Of a DNA stretch of 64,000 nt, positions 39,107 to 51,562 are shown piece after piece. Numbering within the stretch: position 1 is the first letter of the stretch; each line of letters starts with the position of its first letter. The stretch lies in assembly GCA_034670405.1 (NCBI GenBank), contig JAXDDX010000006.1, positions 9,142,501-9,206,500 of the forward strand, in the 5' to 3' direction. The notes beneath the pieces are model-generated. The model was not told the origin of the DNA, searched no databases, and was given only the letters and a program-made list of their open reading frames with translations. This DNA is from Hoplostethus atlanticus. Taxonomy: Eukaryota; Chordata; Actinopteri; Trachichthyiformes; Trachichthyidae. Both the position numbers and the translations under genes were made by a program.

Positions 39107-42100
39107 ATGGCAGATTTGGCGAGTCTGGTGCAGCGGCTGGAGGTAGCGGTGGGCCGCCTGGAGGTTGCGTCGGGCGGCAACGCCGGGGACTCTGCTGGTG
39201 GAGGTATTATTTATTTATTGCTCTTATCACAAATGAGATGTCTGATAGTGTCTATGAATGTCCTTCTCTAATGAAGTCATGCATTAATCAGATCAAACGT
39301 TTACATGGAGGTACGGCTTGTGAAAACATGAACATTTGAGCCTCACGTCGGTGCTACCACAACTATTTAGGAGAGCTCCTCCTCGAGCTGTGTTGTTTCC
39401 ACAGCTCCAGTATTTGCTCCACCTTAGACAAACACCATAGTAGCTGAATCAAGTGTAAGGCTGTAGAGCAGGGCAGGCAACCATGAGCCGTGGAGGGCCA
39501 AGAGTCTGGAGGGTTACATTCCAACCAATCACTAGACCGGGTGATTTCGCTGACTAGTTCCTCCCTCTGTGGTTGATGGTGTGCTAATCAGTTGGCTGCT
39601 GTAGTGTTTGGTTTGAATGAAAACCTGCGTACTCTCTTGCCTATCCCTGCTGTAGAGTTCGCTGGATAATGAAATGTACTTTGGTTTCTAGAACCCCGAC
39701 CACAAACTTCATAGCCTGTCCTTTTCAAAAGCCTCTTTCGTCAATGTGTTTGTGGTTTGATAACAGAGCATGTGATAAAAACATGACTCATGACATGATC
39801 TCAGACTTCTGTTACTTTGCCCTGTTAATTCTCCTTCCTCTTCTGGTGTCCTTCCTTCCCTGTAGCTTTATCGGCGTTCGTCGAGGCCTATGACGACATC
39901 ATCAACGGTCCCGTGGCCGACTACACCTCCCTCAGCCAGCAGATAGGGGGCGATGTCCAGAAACATGTGAGTGAAAATTTGAGGAGAAAATAGAATTTAC
40001 AAATACAGTGAACATGTATTGGAAATCATCTGCTTTGCTATTTATTTGTAACTATGTTCCCTCACCCTCTCACACCACAGTCTGTCTCTCCCCCTTTCTA
40101 ACTGTCTCTCTCTCCCTCTTGCTCCCCAGGCGGACATGATGAAGCAGGCGTTCTCCTGTCAGAGACAGCTCATTGTCACAGCCTCCTCCTCCCAGAAACC
40201 CTCTGATGTAAGTTAAATACACTTGATCTTTACCCAATCGATTGTCTCAGTTAACTAATTGATTAATCAATGTGCTGTTTAAACAGTTTGCATATTGGTT
40301 TGGGGTATGTGGCCTGTATGGACCACATGAGCATGCTTCATTCTGAAATCTAGCATATGAATACAGCTGCTTTTTTTTTTTTGGTTGTTGCATGAAAGCA
40401 GCAAATGACAATAAAACTCTCTGCTGAAACCATTACAAATGAAGTTCTCTATGTAACGCGTGGCAGCTCTTTTAGACTGGTCAGACCACCCAACCAATTC
40501 AGCCAAAACATTTCTTCTTCTCCTCTTTTTAGGCAGTTTTGACGTCTCTGCTGCAGCCGGTGTCCAAAGTGATCCAGCAGGTGCAGACGTTTCGCGAGCA
40601 GAGCCGCAGCTCGCCGTTCTTCAGCCACCTCTCCGCCGTCAGCGAGGGTGTGCCTGCTCTCGGCTGGGTGGCCATGGTGAGATGGGGGGGGATTGTGGGC
40701 AGGAAAGGGAGGCTTTTGGCACCGTAGTCTGAATGCCTGTTGGGGTGAGTGCGGGTTTCTTTGTGGGTGGTTTAATCAGAAACAAGCCACTCTTTCATTC
40801 TGTCATCGCTGTCTGGTGAGTGAGACAGCCTGTTGCTTGGCTGGCATGTGAACGCCAACAACAGAGCCTCACTGTTGGTTATAGTTTAGGTGATTTAAGA
40901 TAATTCATTCTCCTTGTTGATTGTTTCATTGCTTAGGACCCAAGAATACGGTTAACAAAAGCTTAAACTTATCGGATGCATTCATCCAATGTAGGCCAAT
41001 TGCTTTTATTTTGAAACAACAGCTAAACTGATTTTGTTTTTCTCCTTCAAACACATTTCCTACTGTATTTGGTCTTCAAAATGTAATCTAATTTCAGACA
41101 AGCCTTCAATTGTTTCTTGTGTCATTCGTCTTCCCCAGGCTCCTAAGCCCTGCCCCTATGTTAAAGACATGCAGGAGTCTGCCATGTTCTACACCAACCG
41201 TGTGCTCAAGGACTACAAGGAAAAGTAAGGACTTGGGAATACATTCTACCTACTGAACTGTATGCAGTTATACCGAAACTATCAACACATTCATTTCAGG
41301 ATGTAGTGTAACCAACAAGTGGGGTTTCTTACTGCATCAAGATGTCAAGATGTCAAGATGGTGTAACACCTAGTAAATAACAGGAAGAATGAACTTTCAG
41401 ACGTAGTAGAGAACTTTGCTGGACCCGTCTGTCTTCTATTCTTTCCTTCCCCCAGGCTCTTTTTACATTGAAGCACCCTACAGTTTTACTTAGTCAGCAC
41501 TGCCACAACACACGATGACGCACGTCGCCTATGCACTTATGATACTGAGAGGACTTGACAAAACTAGGAGGCTGTGGCTGCAGCTTACCGTGTGATTTTT
41601 AGACTAGTCAGGTATTTGTCAGTGAGGTCTTGGAAATCTTGAATGAATGTAAAAGAGCCTGTTCGAATAAGGTTCGTAGCAACACATGAGATATTGGCTC
41701 AGTGGTTAGTTTGGATTATGTGCAACGTCCCATTTTATCACATTGAAGGGGAAAAATATAATTGAATGAAATGAAAATGTACTAAGACACCACTGCTGTC
41801 GTTACAGGGACAAGGGCCACGTGGACTGGGTGAAGGCCTTCCTTTCCATCTGGACTGAGATGCAGAGCTACATCAAACAGCACCACACCACCGGACTGAC
41901 CTGGAGCAAGAGTGTGAGCTTCTGCTTTGTAGTTCCTGCTCCACTTCTTCCTGTCCTGCTCTCATGGGCATTCTGTCTCCCTATGTTTTCTATTATTATA
42001 CTCTTCTTATATATATATCCTCTTAGGCAGGATGAAAACACCCGACTTGAATCACGTGCAGTGTGTGTGTGTGTGATCAGATGGATTCAAACACAGCTTT

Positions 42101-44778
42101 TATCCAGTATTTTCTCCACCTCAGGGCCCCGTAGCCTCGGCCTCCGCAGCTCCTCCCAGTGCTCCTGCTGGCGGATGCCCTCCTCCCCCTCCCCCTGGAC
42201 CTCCCCCTCCTCCCATGGACCTCGGCACGTCATCGGGTGGCGGCGGCGGCGGCGACTCTGGCCCCGACACTCGGAACGCTTTGTTCGCCGCCATCAACAA
42301 GGGATCCGGCATCACCAGCGGTAGGTGGCCGAGAGAACCGCCAGTATTCCAGGTTTTGGTCTCCAGGCCTGAAGCATGTCGTACTCTGGGTCTTGGAGGG
42401 TGTTTCAAGTCGAAACTGGGATGTTTCGGGGGGAAAATGAGGGGATGAAAGTTTTGTCACGACAGCCTGAACTAGGATGAGGAAAATGTTGTCAGAAACT
42501 TCCTAATTGTAATAAATGTATTTATTTGTTGTTCCACATGCTGATCAAAGTGCTTCATAGACTCCAATCTGCTGCTTTTAAAGATGCATTCCACCAAAAC
42601 ACAATTTTGTTCATTCCATCGACAAAAATCTACTATTTTTACTTTTATGCCCCTGTAGTTTTTGAATGTCCAAACGTATTGCTCAAGCAATAAATGGAAA
42701 TGTATTTTTTCTAGTTTCATCTCATCATCCTTCCTCAACCTCTCTATTTCAATTCATCGTTTTTCCAACTTTTACTGAAGTCTCATGTGTTCCCCTCTCG
42801 CTCCACCTCCTCCTCCCTCTCCATTTGTCCCCAGCCCTGAAGCATGTGTCTGACGACCAGAAGACCCACAAGAACCCCACCCTGAGGACTCAGGGTGCCG
42901 CTCCAGTGCGTACTGGACCGAAACCGTTCACCTCACCCCCGACCCGCTGCCCGCCGCCCCCGCCGCCGCCCACCCCCACCCGCACACTGCCCCCCGTTTT
43001 GGAGCTGGACGGAAAGAAGTGGAAAGTGGTAAGTTATTTGCTCACTCACTCTGTTTTGAATGCAATTTGTGTTGTTATAGCCTCTAACCCGGGTGTACAT
43101 CACTACATGGGTTACCCTAGACAGAATACAACTGAGATAAAGCTGAGTTTATCTTTAGTTGTGGTTCCTCTTGTCCCTGTGACAGAAGATGGAGACAGGA
43201 AGGGGCAAGTTTGCTCAGTTGACTTCTTGTTTTTGTGGCGTTTGGCTAAAATGAAGTTGTTTGGATCTGTTTAGGCAGCGGGCTGGGAATCGTTTCACAA
43301 TGAGTCATCGAGACAGAACGAGTACTTTCTGATATCGTTGCTTTTTATAGTTGACCCTTTTATGGTAGCGCCAGAGTTTCAGACCTTTTTTAATCTCTCT
43401 AAAGCGCTATCTGTTTTCTCTTCTTTCTTTTGTGCTTTTACTCTTATCTTTTTTTTTTTTCTTACCTTTCTTTTCTTTCTTCCTCTGTTTCCTCCCGTAC
43501 CCTCTGTAGGAGAACCAAGAAGGGGCACAGGACCTGGTGATCAGCGACACAGAGCTGAAGCAAGTGGTTTACGCTTTCAAGTGTAACAAAAGCACATTGC
43601 AGGTCAAGGGCAAGCTCAACTCCATCATTGTAGGTAAGAACACATTGGTTTGCAGGCTTGTTTCTTTTTGGCTTGCCACATGAGAGGAGTAGGTGCTTTT
43701 GTGAGCCAGGCGCCCTTGGTAACTCGGACGTAAACCCCCCCTCTCAGCGGTTACGTGACATACGTTTGTTTCTTCTCATTCATTTCTCTGTCAGACAACT
43801 GTAAGAAAATGGGCCTGGTGTTTGATGACGTTGTAGGCATCGTAGAGGTGATCAACTGCAGAGATGTCAAGATCCAGGTGTGTACACCATGCATGAACGC
43901 AATGTAGAGACAAAACGACCCATTTTGGGACTGGAACAGACACAAGAAGCAGGGTTGCCATGTTTGCTCAGAGGACTAAACTGAACCTGAATGCCATGTT
44001 GTGTATTTGTCTGTCTATTTTTTTGCCTGTCATGGTATTTCATGGTCACTTGTTTTTCCACCATTCTTTGTCCGGGGAAGGTTTTTCTGTGCTCACATGC
44101 TTGTTCAGCAGCGCCCTGCTTCACATTCCTATAGTTGCACACATTCACAGCTGGGAGCTTCTCAGTACAACCAGTCCTCTACTTTTGGCCGCTGAGAAGC
44201 TCCACTAGAGCAAACGGGGGGGATGAGTGCCCTGTAACATTTTGTCGCCTTGCCTTTTTGTTTCTAGGTCATAGGCAAGGTCCCCACTATCTCCATCAAC
44301 AAGACGGACGGTTGCCACGTCTACCTGAGCAAAGACTCTCTGAGCTGCGAGATCATAAGCGCCAAGAGCTCAGAGATGAACGTCTTGGTACCCAACAAAG
44401 ACGGAGAATTTGTGAGTGTCCTGTCGGAGGGGGAGATGTGTTGTGTTTGCGTTTTCCTCGGTACTTTGTCAGAAGCTGCTGTTACGCAGAGTATGTAATA
44501 AAATTGAATGTGGTAATGTAGCACAGACAGGAAGTAAAATTGGATCTGTTACTTGCTCGGTTCCTTACCTAAAGTGCTTTTATGTACTCTTCCTATACAA
44601 ACATTTCTCTCACTTGTCTGTGTAAACGTATATGGACTCTTAACTTTAATTTTGTGTTCACTGTGATAACTGACGTGTCCTCTCTCCCTCTCAGACGGAG
44701 ATCGCTGTTCCCGAGCAGTTCAAGACTGTCTGGGACGGCAAGAAGCTCGTCACCACAGCAACAGAGATCGCTGGATAG
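39107..44778 (+). CDS. cap1: Adenylyl cyclase-associated protein 1
   Basis: Cytoplasmic actin regulator that works with cofilin to speed filament depolymerisation and recharges G-actin with ATP. Coding exons: 39107-39203, 39866-39966, 40130-40207, 40533-40676, 41139-41224, 41808-41913, 42125-42320, 42835-43028, 43510-43633, 43795-43877, 44268-44411, 44695-44778; all GT-AG, phases consistent, 478 residues (human 475). The N-terminal oligomerisation helix has the family motif [10 protein letters not shown]. The helical folded domain (about 35-204; [41 protein letters not shown]) is followed by a poly-proline stretch (223-234), a WH2 region (about 253-285; [27 protein letters not shown]), a second proline run (308-315) and the CARP beta-helix (about 326-478; [35 protein letters not shown]). 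The ending ATEIAG-stop is that of CAP1. No frame problems. Confidence 0.96.
39461..39657 (+). mobile_element. hAT-type MITE with 8-bp target duplication
   Basis: A 181-bp element (39469-39649) starts CAGGGCAGGCAACC and ends TTGCCTATCCCTG, which are inverted repeats of the hAT form (CAGGG...GGCAA). It is flanked on both sides by the identical 8-mer CTGTAGAG (39461-39468 and 39650-39657), the target-site duplication length of hAT elements. It is noncoding and sits in the CAP1 intron between coding exons 1 and 2. The perfect duplication suggests fairly recent insertion. Confidence 0.85.
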
Positions 44779-46065
44779 AGGGGCTAGCGCGTGAAACGGC
44801 CGCCCCTCTCAACACCATCCCCCTTTTTTGCAAATGCCTACCTGACTGATCAACCAACCGACCACCCAACCAGCTAACTCTCGCACCGTAGGCTGAGATT
44901 CGGACCTCACCCGCCTATCCCTCCTTTCTCCTCATCAGCCAATCACAGCTTAAGCTGTTCCTTCCATAAGCCAATGAGAGGACTGCTTGCTTTATCTGGG
45001 GCATTCCTCCAGCCAATTGCAGGGAGCAGCTTGTCATTTGAAATTGGTTTCCCCCCCCCCATGGCCAGTGAGCACTTTTGAAAAACATTCAGTTTTGCCA
45101 ATAACTGGGATGCTCTGTATCATATTTTATACCTATCCACATAATGCTATGCTAAATTTAACTTGTAGAATAGCCAACATGGGCATGTGGGGTTATTGTT
45201 ATCTGGTTATTGACTCCTCCATAACAACACTGTGGCCAATCAGGCTCTACTGTCAGGTTGCTTCAACCAATCATTTGTTTTCTCCTCTTCCTGGTCAGGA
45301 GGGGCAGGTGTTTTTAAATAGGGGTCTAATAGGTTTCTGTTCCGTTATATGCAATTCAGTGGTGAAGCACATGTACAACCAAGCCCTCTATCCATATCAC
45401 CTCCACGGGTGTTTACTATAACAACAGTTCTTTACATTCATAGTGGATAATGATGTAACAAGACTTTGCAGAGCACACAAATGAGAGTAAAAACAAGTTG
45501 GGTGCAGGGTCATCGTCTGTTTGGCATCTTAACACACTTTTCTCTAAATGACTTGGAACAAAGATATCATTCCATGTGCAATCCCTTAAGCCCACACATA
45601 GGACATTCCCGAGTATTTAAAAGAAACATTCCATGTAAGGAGGCATGTAGGAAAAAGTTCTGGCAAAGAGAAATTGCTTTTGATCAGATTGGCTCCTGGT
45701 TTTGGTACAAACTGGAAGTGCAAGAAACCAATAGAGACGAGCGATTACAGGACATAATCATTGGTGGTTAATGCTTACTCTTGATTGGAAACATCTGCTG
45801 TAATGATCTGTATAGATATGGGTTATTATTGAATAGTCTTAAATATTAGCCCCAGCATCGTAGTCTCTCCATTAACACCTAGCCATGTCTTCACTCGTTT
45901 CTCTTTGGTTATCCATCACTCTTGTAGCTATGAAGCTCTTAGCTGGATTTTCTTTTGTATTGTCACTTACTTTTACCTCTTGATTTGGGTCCAGAATCAA
46001 AATTCTGCTCATTAGTACTGGAGACACCATTAAAAATGTTGCAATAAAATGAATGTATGAATTTG
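44779..46065 (+). other. cap1: CAP1 3' UTR
   Basis: From the CAP1 stop to just past the AATAAA at 46043-46048. No coding exon on either strand. Contains a C-run near 45051-45060. Confidence 0.6.
46043..46048 (+). terminator. CAP1 polyadenylation signal
   Basis: AATAAA in the plus orientation, 1.27 kb after the CAP1 stop; the only clear signal found before the convergent PPT1 gene. Confidence 0.65.
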
Positions 46066-46181
46066 GGTTTTTATTGGTTCTGAACAAGCAGAATGTCATC
46101 TGTCAAATGTTTGAGTTGAGTGACATGATGTATTTCAGAAATGATCACCTGATGAAGCGAGGGTTTGTTAGAATCTAAGAT

Positions 46182-46187
46182 TTTATT
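46182..46187 (-). terminator. PPT1 polyadenylation signal
   Basis: TTTATT on the plus strand is AATAAA on the minus strand, about 305 nt past the PPT1 stop codon. Confidence 0.6.
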
Positions 46188-46492
46188 TAAAAAGGCTCAA
46201 ACAAAACATCACACATTGTAACATTTGACATCAGGTAGAAGTAGTAACATAACCGCTGCTAAAATCAATATAGCATCACAAGACAGCATCAGCAGAGTAA
46301 ACAGAATATACTACAAATGATCAGTGCAATAGGTGAGAATCGTGTGTGCATTTGCTTTCCTGCTCTAATCATGAAGCTATGGCGCCATCAGTTCATTTGA
46401 GTTGGACCTGTGTGTTTAAATGCCATTTAATCAATTAATGAGCTTATTTTAATTTACTGAATTGACAGCATTGCGCAACATTCAAAGTGTTG

Positions 46493-49400
46493 TTAGCGCA
46501 GGTAAGGCAGCAGTTTGGAATTGAACCATGCCCTAGTGAACTGGAGGTGGTCTCCGTCGGAGGCCAGGAAAGCCAGCTTTCCTGCCTTGTCCATCGCCGC
46601 CAACCCCAGACGATCCTGGAAGGAGACATTCACTTCAGTCTTACGGTTTGTTTAAAACATTGGTTGGATCAAAGGATTTTAACTACACGTGGCTTATTAT
46701 CAAAGCCAACGCCAACCATGGACCAATTTAGTGAAGAACCATGATACATCTTGGAGGACAATGACACATTATGAAACAATGCATGAGAAGGAAAAGTGAG
46801 CTAACTTTAGCTCTTGGCTCATGTACAGCACTTTGATGAGTTGAACGTAAAAAGATGTATGTGTGGTTTTGCAGGGATCATGGTTCTCTGCTATTACCTC
46901 CTTGTAGAGGACGCTCTCCTGCAGAGTTTCAGTCTCTTTGGCCTGGCCACTTTTCAGGAAGCCAAACCACTAGAAGAAACGGGAAGTCAAGTATTTGCAA
47001 TGGGTCTGTGAAGCAGCTTCATTACATTCTCTCACACACACACACACACTTTGTTGCAAATTCAAGAAGTGATAAGTAGTGATAGCTACTTTTTTTGAAC
47101 CACTGTCACATGGTGTGTCAGAGTAAGAGGGGGGGTGGAGCTGTCAGCAAGTGTGTGTACTGTGTGTGTGTGCATGTGTTCAGTATGTTACCTCTGTATC
47201 AACTGGATCCACAACAGTGTCCTGCAAGAACTTGACCATGACAAACTTGTTCAGCAACTGAAGGTTCTTCTTATAAGTCTCATTTACAACCTTTGGAGTA
47301 GAAAAATAATTGGATGATGTGAAAAAGTTTGAGAAAGCCGATTACAGTAAATTGGAATCAGATTATAGCAAAGCCAATACACAAATAAGTGAGCAAGATA
47401 TACAAGGAGCTTCCTCAGCTGGACCCAAAAAAGAAAGAAAAACACTAAATAATTTCCATTTTGACTTTCATCATTCTATTCCTGCCATTTCTTGCATGCT
47501 AGTCTATATTTCATTAGATCTACAGTATATTTTATTATTATTGTTTCTCCCATACAACTCAACCTCCTATATTGTATTCCCAATAACAGAAATTGTTTGC
47601 ATACTTGAAGCTAGCGTGACTGCTCTTCCCTTGCATTGATGCAAACTTTGCATTTGGAACAATAAGCGCTCAGCTAGACGTTCAGGCTCCAGATCTGGTT
47701 TGTGAAAGTCCCGTAGCCCCATACTGACCCTCTCCTGATTGATGTCGGCCAGGAAGAGACTGTGCTTCTTGTACAGGTCGTCATTCAATGGGTCATGCCA
47801 GTACTGGGCCTGCACCAGGCTGATAACCACACAGCAATGTCCAGTCAATGACACCAATCAGTATAATAGGACAATACTCTATACAAAACTGACGATAACC
47901 ACACAGTATCAAGCCTGCCACACACATCAGCATTACTAAGTGATGCTACACAGCAATACGCAATCATTCAGAGAGAGAGAGAAAAATAACAACTCACTGT
48001 TTTTGAACCATGTCACTGTATGCTCCGTTGTTCAGAGCCTTGCGAATCATGTCACAGATATGGGAGCTCTCTCCTGGACACTTGGGGAGCCCATACACTC
48101 CTGTGGGTGAGACGCTGCTGCCATCAGTACATTTTAACTATTAAAACTATTTGTATAGCACTTTATTTCATCAAGTTACAAAGCGCTGTAAAATGAAACG
48201 CACAAAACACAGCCGCAAACAATCAGCAGTAGCACTAATGCCACTGGATAACATCTACAACATGTATAAATGCTGCCATCGGGCCTAGATGAGAGTTGGG
48301 CACATGTGATGTGAACACCCAAAATCTACAATGACAAATGTAACTAACCTAGTGTGATTGTAGAATATAGGAATGAAATGTCTGTCTTTGCCATAGGGAG
48401 TGTGATGACATTGTGTCGTGTTTTTCACAGTGGCGTTACCTTGGTGTTGGCCGCCAATTGAGATCAGGGTTTTCATTGGTGGAGAGGGACAGCGCTGGGC
48501 CACAGCCCTCCTGCAGAGAGAAGAACAAGGACGAATCACAGCAAGCCTCCTCCCTCCTTCACATGACAAACACTTTTGACAGAAAACAGACTCAAAGAAG
48601 ATCCTGAAGCCTGAGGATGAAGCTCAGGTCGTTCCCCGATTCCTTACGTCTTCCCATCTGGACTCTCTCGAAGAGTGTCAGAGGAAGTGATAACGCTGTT
48701 CAGTTTATTGATATGTTTTTAAATAATTTCCTTCAGTGAGCTGGAAGAAGAAGACAAAGACGAAGACGAAGACGAAACTACACAAACTAAGGATCTGTCC
48801 AATCTCCATCACATCCACAAGACAAAAGCACTCCAGTTTCCAGTTACATACAGAAACTGCGCCCCCCTGGGAGAAGCCCATGGAATTGTAGCCTCCCTTC
48901 AACTTGGGGTCCTGGGCCAGCTGCTCGCACACCATGGACACCTGCTTATTCACATCCATGAAAAACCCATTCTCTGTGTCCTGGGGAAGGGAAACACAAC
49001 CAGTCAAAAGGACTGTTCCAGCGGAAAGACAGAATAAAAGAAGAATAGGAAAAAAAACAGTGACAAAGACGTGGTGGCATGATGGAGCAAAGTAAAGGCA
49101 ACAGTGTCATTCTGGCTTGCTGTTAATGGGGAAAATCACATGTTGAAGTTGTAAAAAAAAGTATTTTCCTGTTCCTCTGATGTGACTGTTGACACTAGAC
49201 TAGAATAGATCCGTGTTTGGCCAACATGTGACATTCTTGGCTGAATATGTTGTTTCAGATGTATTATGTGTATGCATGGGGCGTAAAAATCGTATTCGTA
49301 AGGTATTTCAGGAACTGGGCACATTTAGATAAACCTTAAAAAAAAATCAAATAAAGGATTAATGAAATATACCACTTTGCTTTCAGTGTTCGACTTTGCA

Positions 49401-50585
49401 ATCTTGTCGGTCTTTATTAGACAAACACACATAGACCTTCCCATCTATTGTTGTTGCTTAAATCGATTGGTTACCCATTTTAAATTATTTTATTTATCTT
49501 TAAAGCTGATAGTTGATAGTTAAAGGGGCCTTATTATAGGAATCCCATTTTCCTCTATTTATGTACATATGTGATCAAAGATGTTTAACTAATACATTTG
49601 CGTGGTTAATTTTTTTTTTTAAATCCATCCATCTTTTTTTTTTTACAGGCAGTTTCAAAGCGACTCCAGTAAATTGTGAGTACCTGAATGATAGTCTTGC
49701 CAATCATCAGCGACAGCACATAAATCCCAGGAATGTCCTCCTCGATCATCTTCTTTATTGCCCCCATGCTGATAGGGTTGCAACAGCTGTCGCCTGATGA
49801 CCGTGTATGTTTTATTATTATGACAACATTTTAGCAAAACATGGCTCATTTCAAATTCTAGTAAACGCTATACACATACAGTATACATAGGGGTTAGGTG
49901 ACTTGCACATGGGCAGTTATGTACATGGGTACTGTCAGTACTACGGATTCTGACCAACAACACTTTAACTTCTTCAACTTAGACCTCTCACATCAGCCTG
50001 CTAAAACCACCACCTGCATAAAAAAGGAAGTGAACACTAGTATGAGTAAGAGCTCTGAGAATAAGCAGATGAAGCCTCCTCATTCTGAATAGGAAAATGG
50101 GTCTTTTTTAATCTTTATTTATCAAGAGAAGACTGACTGGACATTCACGTTCACTGAGCAGCTCCACTGGAGCAACTGGGTTGATGGCTTGCTCAAGGGC
50201 TCTTTGTCAGTAGTTGGATGAAAGGAGAGAGTTTCTTATTCACTTCAGTCTGGGATTAGGACCAGCAACCTTCTAGTCACAAGCATTCTTCACTAACCAT
50301 GAGGCTACCACGCCGATCTCACATTACCGGTTGGGTCAGGTCTGCAAACCGTAGTCCTATTGTTCCTCAAAAACTTGTTTCCCCATGCTTTCAATCAGAC
50401 AAAGCCCTAACATTTCATTTAAGATTTTTTTTAATCATTAGTCTGAATGTACAGAACAAGCACTCACCCATCCCATGCCACATTACCAGTGGTATGGTAC
50501 CATTGCTGGAGTCATGAAGCGGGCTGCCAGCAACCAGTAACAATGGACTAGCCGTAAGGAAGAAATGCAGGAGCATCGCTGTCAT
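46493..50585 (-). CDS. ppt1: Palmitoyl-protein thioesterase 1 (one apparent +1 frame disruption)
   Basis: Lysosomal alpha/beta hydrolase that removes fatty acyl groups from cysteines of proteins; loss in human causes infantile neuronal ceroid lipofuscinosis. Coding exons (minus): 50585-50468, 49793-49684, 48980-48852, 48510-48440, 48100-47998, 47819-47729, 47290-47192, 46969-46898, 46615-46493; all GT-AG, 304 residues after correction (human 306). Residues 1-20 form a hydrophobic signal peptide. Catalytic triad by alignment: Ser113 in GFSQGG, Asp231 in FLQDTVVDP, His287 in DGDHLQ. Other landmarks are [44 protein letters not shown] and [11 protein letters not shown]. Exon 48980-48852 is 129 bases where conserved phases need 128; the extra base is in or next to the C6 run at 48862-48867, just after the catalytic motif. 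An acceptor at 50594 shows that a noncoding exon lies upstream. Confidence 0.94.
48148..48235 (+). repeat. Fragment of a teleost interspersed repeat
   Basis: TTTGTATAGCACTTTATTTC followed by ACAAAGCGCTGTAAA is a phrase common in fish genomes. It lies in a PPT1 intron. Class unknown, short and degenerate. Confidence 0.35.
50104..50314 (-). mobile_element. tRNA-derived SINE (fish type), minus strand
   Basis: On the minus strand it starts GGCGTGGTAGCCTCATGG, a tRNA-like head with an A-box (TAGCCTCATGG). It continues with a degenerate B-box (GGTTGCTGGTCC) and the body CCTTGAGCAAGCCATCAACC and TTGCTCCAGTGGAGC, and ends GATAAATAAAGATTAAAAAA. The body matches the copy at 24033-24190. It sits in the intron between PPT1 coding exons 1 and 2. 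Confidence 0.7.
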
Positions 50586-51132
50586 CTTGGACCCTAAAAC
50601 ACACGCAGGGTGTCAAAGTGTGTGTGTGTGTGTGTATAATGGTTAGATAATCACAAGGTACTGTTGTTAATGCGGAAGTATCCCTCAGTATGTGACAGAC
50701 AGAAACTAAGGTGTGTGCATTTCCTGTTATCTAGTCATAGTCATATCAGTGCATTGACCCAATTCATTATCATTGTATTATCATTGTCTGAGTTGTCACC
50801 AATCCTACAAACCAAGGTAGTGTAATACACCCGGCGAGCCCACCAATTACATTAAAACACGGCAATGTTACACAAAACGTAAAGACACATTTATTTACTT
50901 GTTTACACAAATCGTTCATTTGGGAATGATAAGGAAGTTAGCTCCAAGAGGCTAACCACTGCATAGGAGCACTGGTCCTACACCCACAATCCAACAATCA
51001 CAAAACATTTTTTGATGTATGCAGTATCAAATTTAAGCTATGAACAGGCCAATATTTCCAGAGAGTATACAGTTTGAATCTAACAAAACTGCTGTATCAT
51101 AAAGCCTATCAATTTCCTAAAACACTACTCAC

Positions 51133-51171
51133 CGTCTATGTATTCTTCCTCCTCAGTTGGTGGAGCTGTTT
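51133..51171 (-). other. ppt1: PPT1 noncoding first exon (5' end approximate)
   Basis: On the minus strand the sequence ending ATAGACG at 51133 is followed by a consensus GTGAGTAG donor. The matching acceptor (GTTTTAG) precedes 50593, eight bases before the PPT1 ATG. The exon start is not visible and may extend further right. Confidence 0.5.
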
Positions 51172-51562
51172 GTCACATGATAATGTTTATGGCGGGTAAC
51201 CAATCAAATGCAGGGGGCGGGGAATCCGTAAAGAGGGCGGAAGTGTGTAACTTGCGACTAGCTTCCAGGCTCTTTCGCAATTCTGTCTCCAAGTCTGAAT
51301 GAACACAACCACAACCGACATTGTATACATTTAATTGAATTTAGATTGTTTCCCTTAATATGTGACGTGGATGCGTTGCGGTCTGGTATCTGAACACATC
51401 AACCGTAAAGAACAGATCAGCTGCTAGCGCGTTAGCTTGCTAGCTAGCTAGCTATGAGAATCGACAACAAAATTCCGCTTCGAATTTAGCCAGCTAACAG
51501 CTCACGTTGGCGGCTTAGGAGAGCACCGTTAGAATAAACCAGGCCAGGTAACAAAGTACACC
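51172..51562. promoter_or_regulatory. Head-to-head promoter region of PPT1 and RRAGC, and RRAGC 5' UTR
   Basis: TATA-less region between the two start codons. It contains GTCACATGAT (51172-51181, MiT/TFE-type E-box), CCAAT (51200-51204), a GC box GGGGGCGGGG (51213-51222), an ETS-type GCGGAAGT (51237-51244) and TGACGTGGA (about 51363-51371, ATF6/CRE-like). The TAGC repeat at 51437-51453 and the right-hand part are probably RRAGC 5' UTR. Confidence 0.55.
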
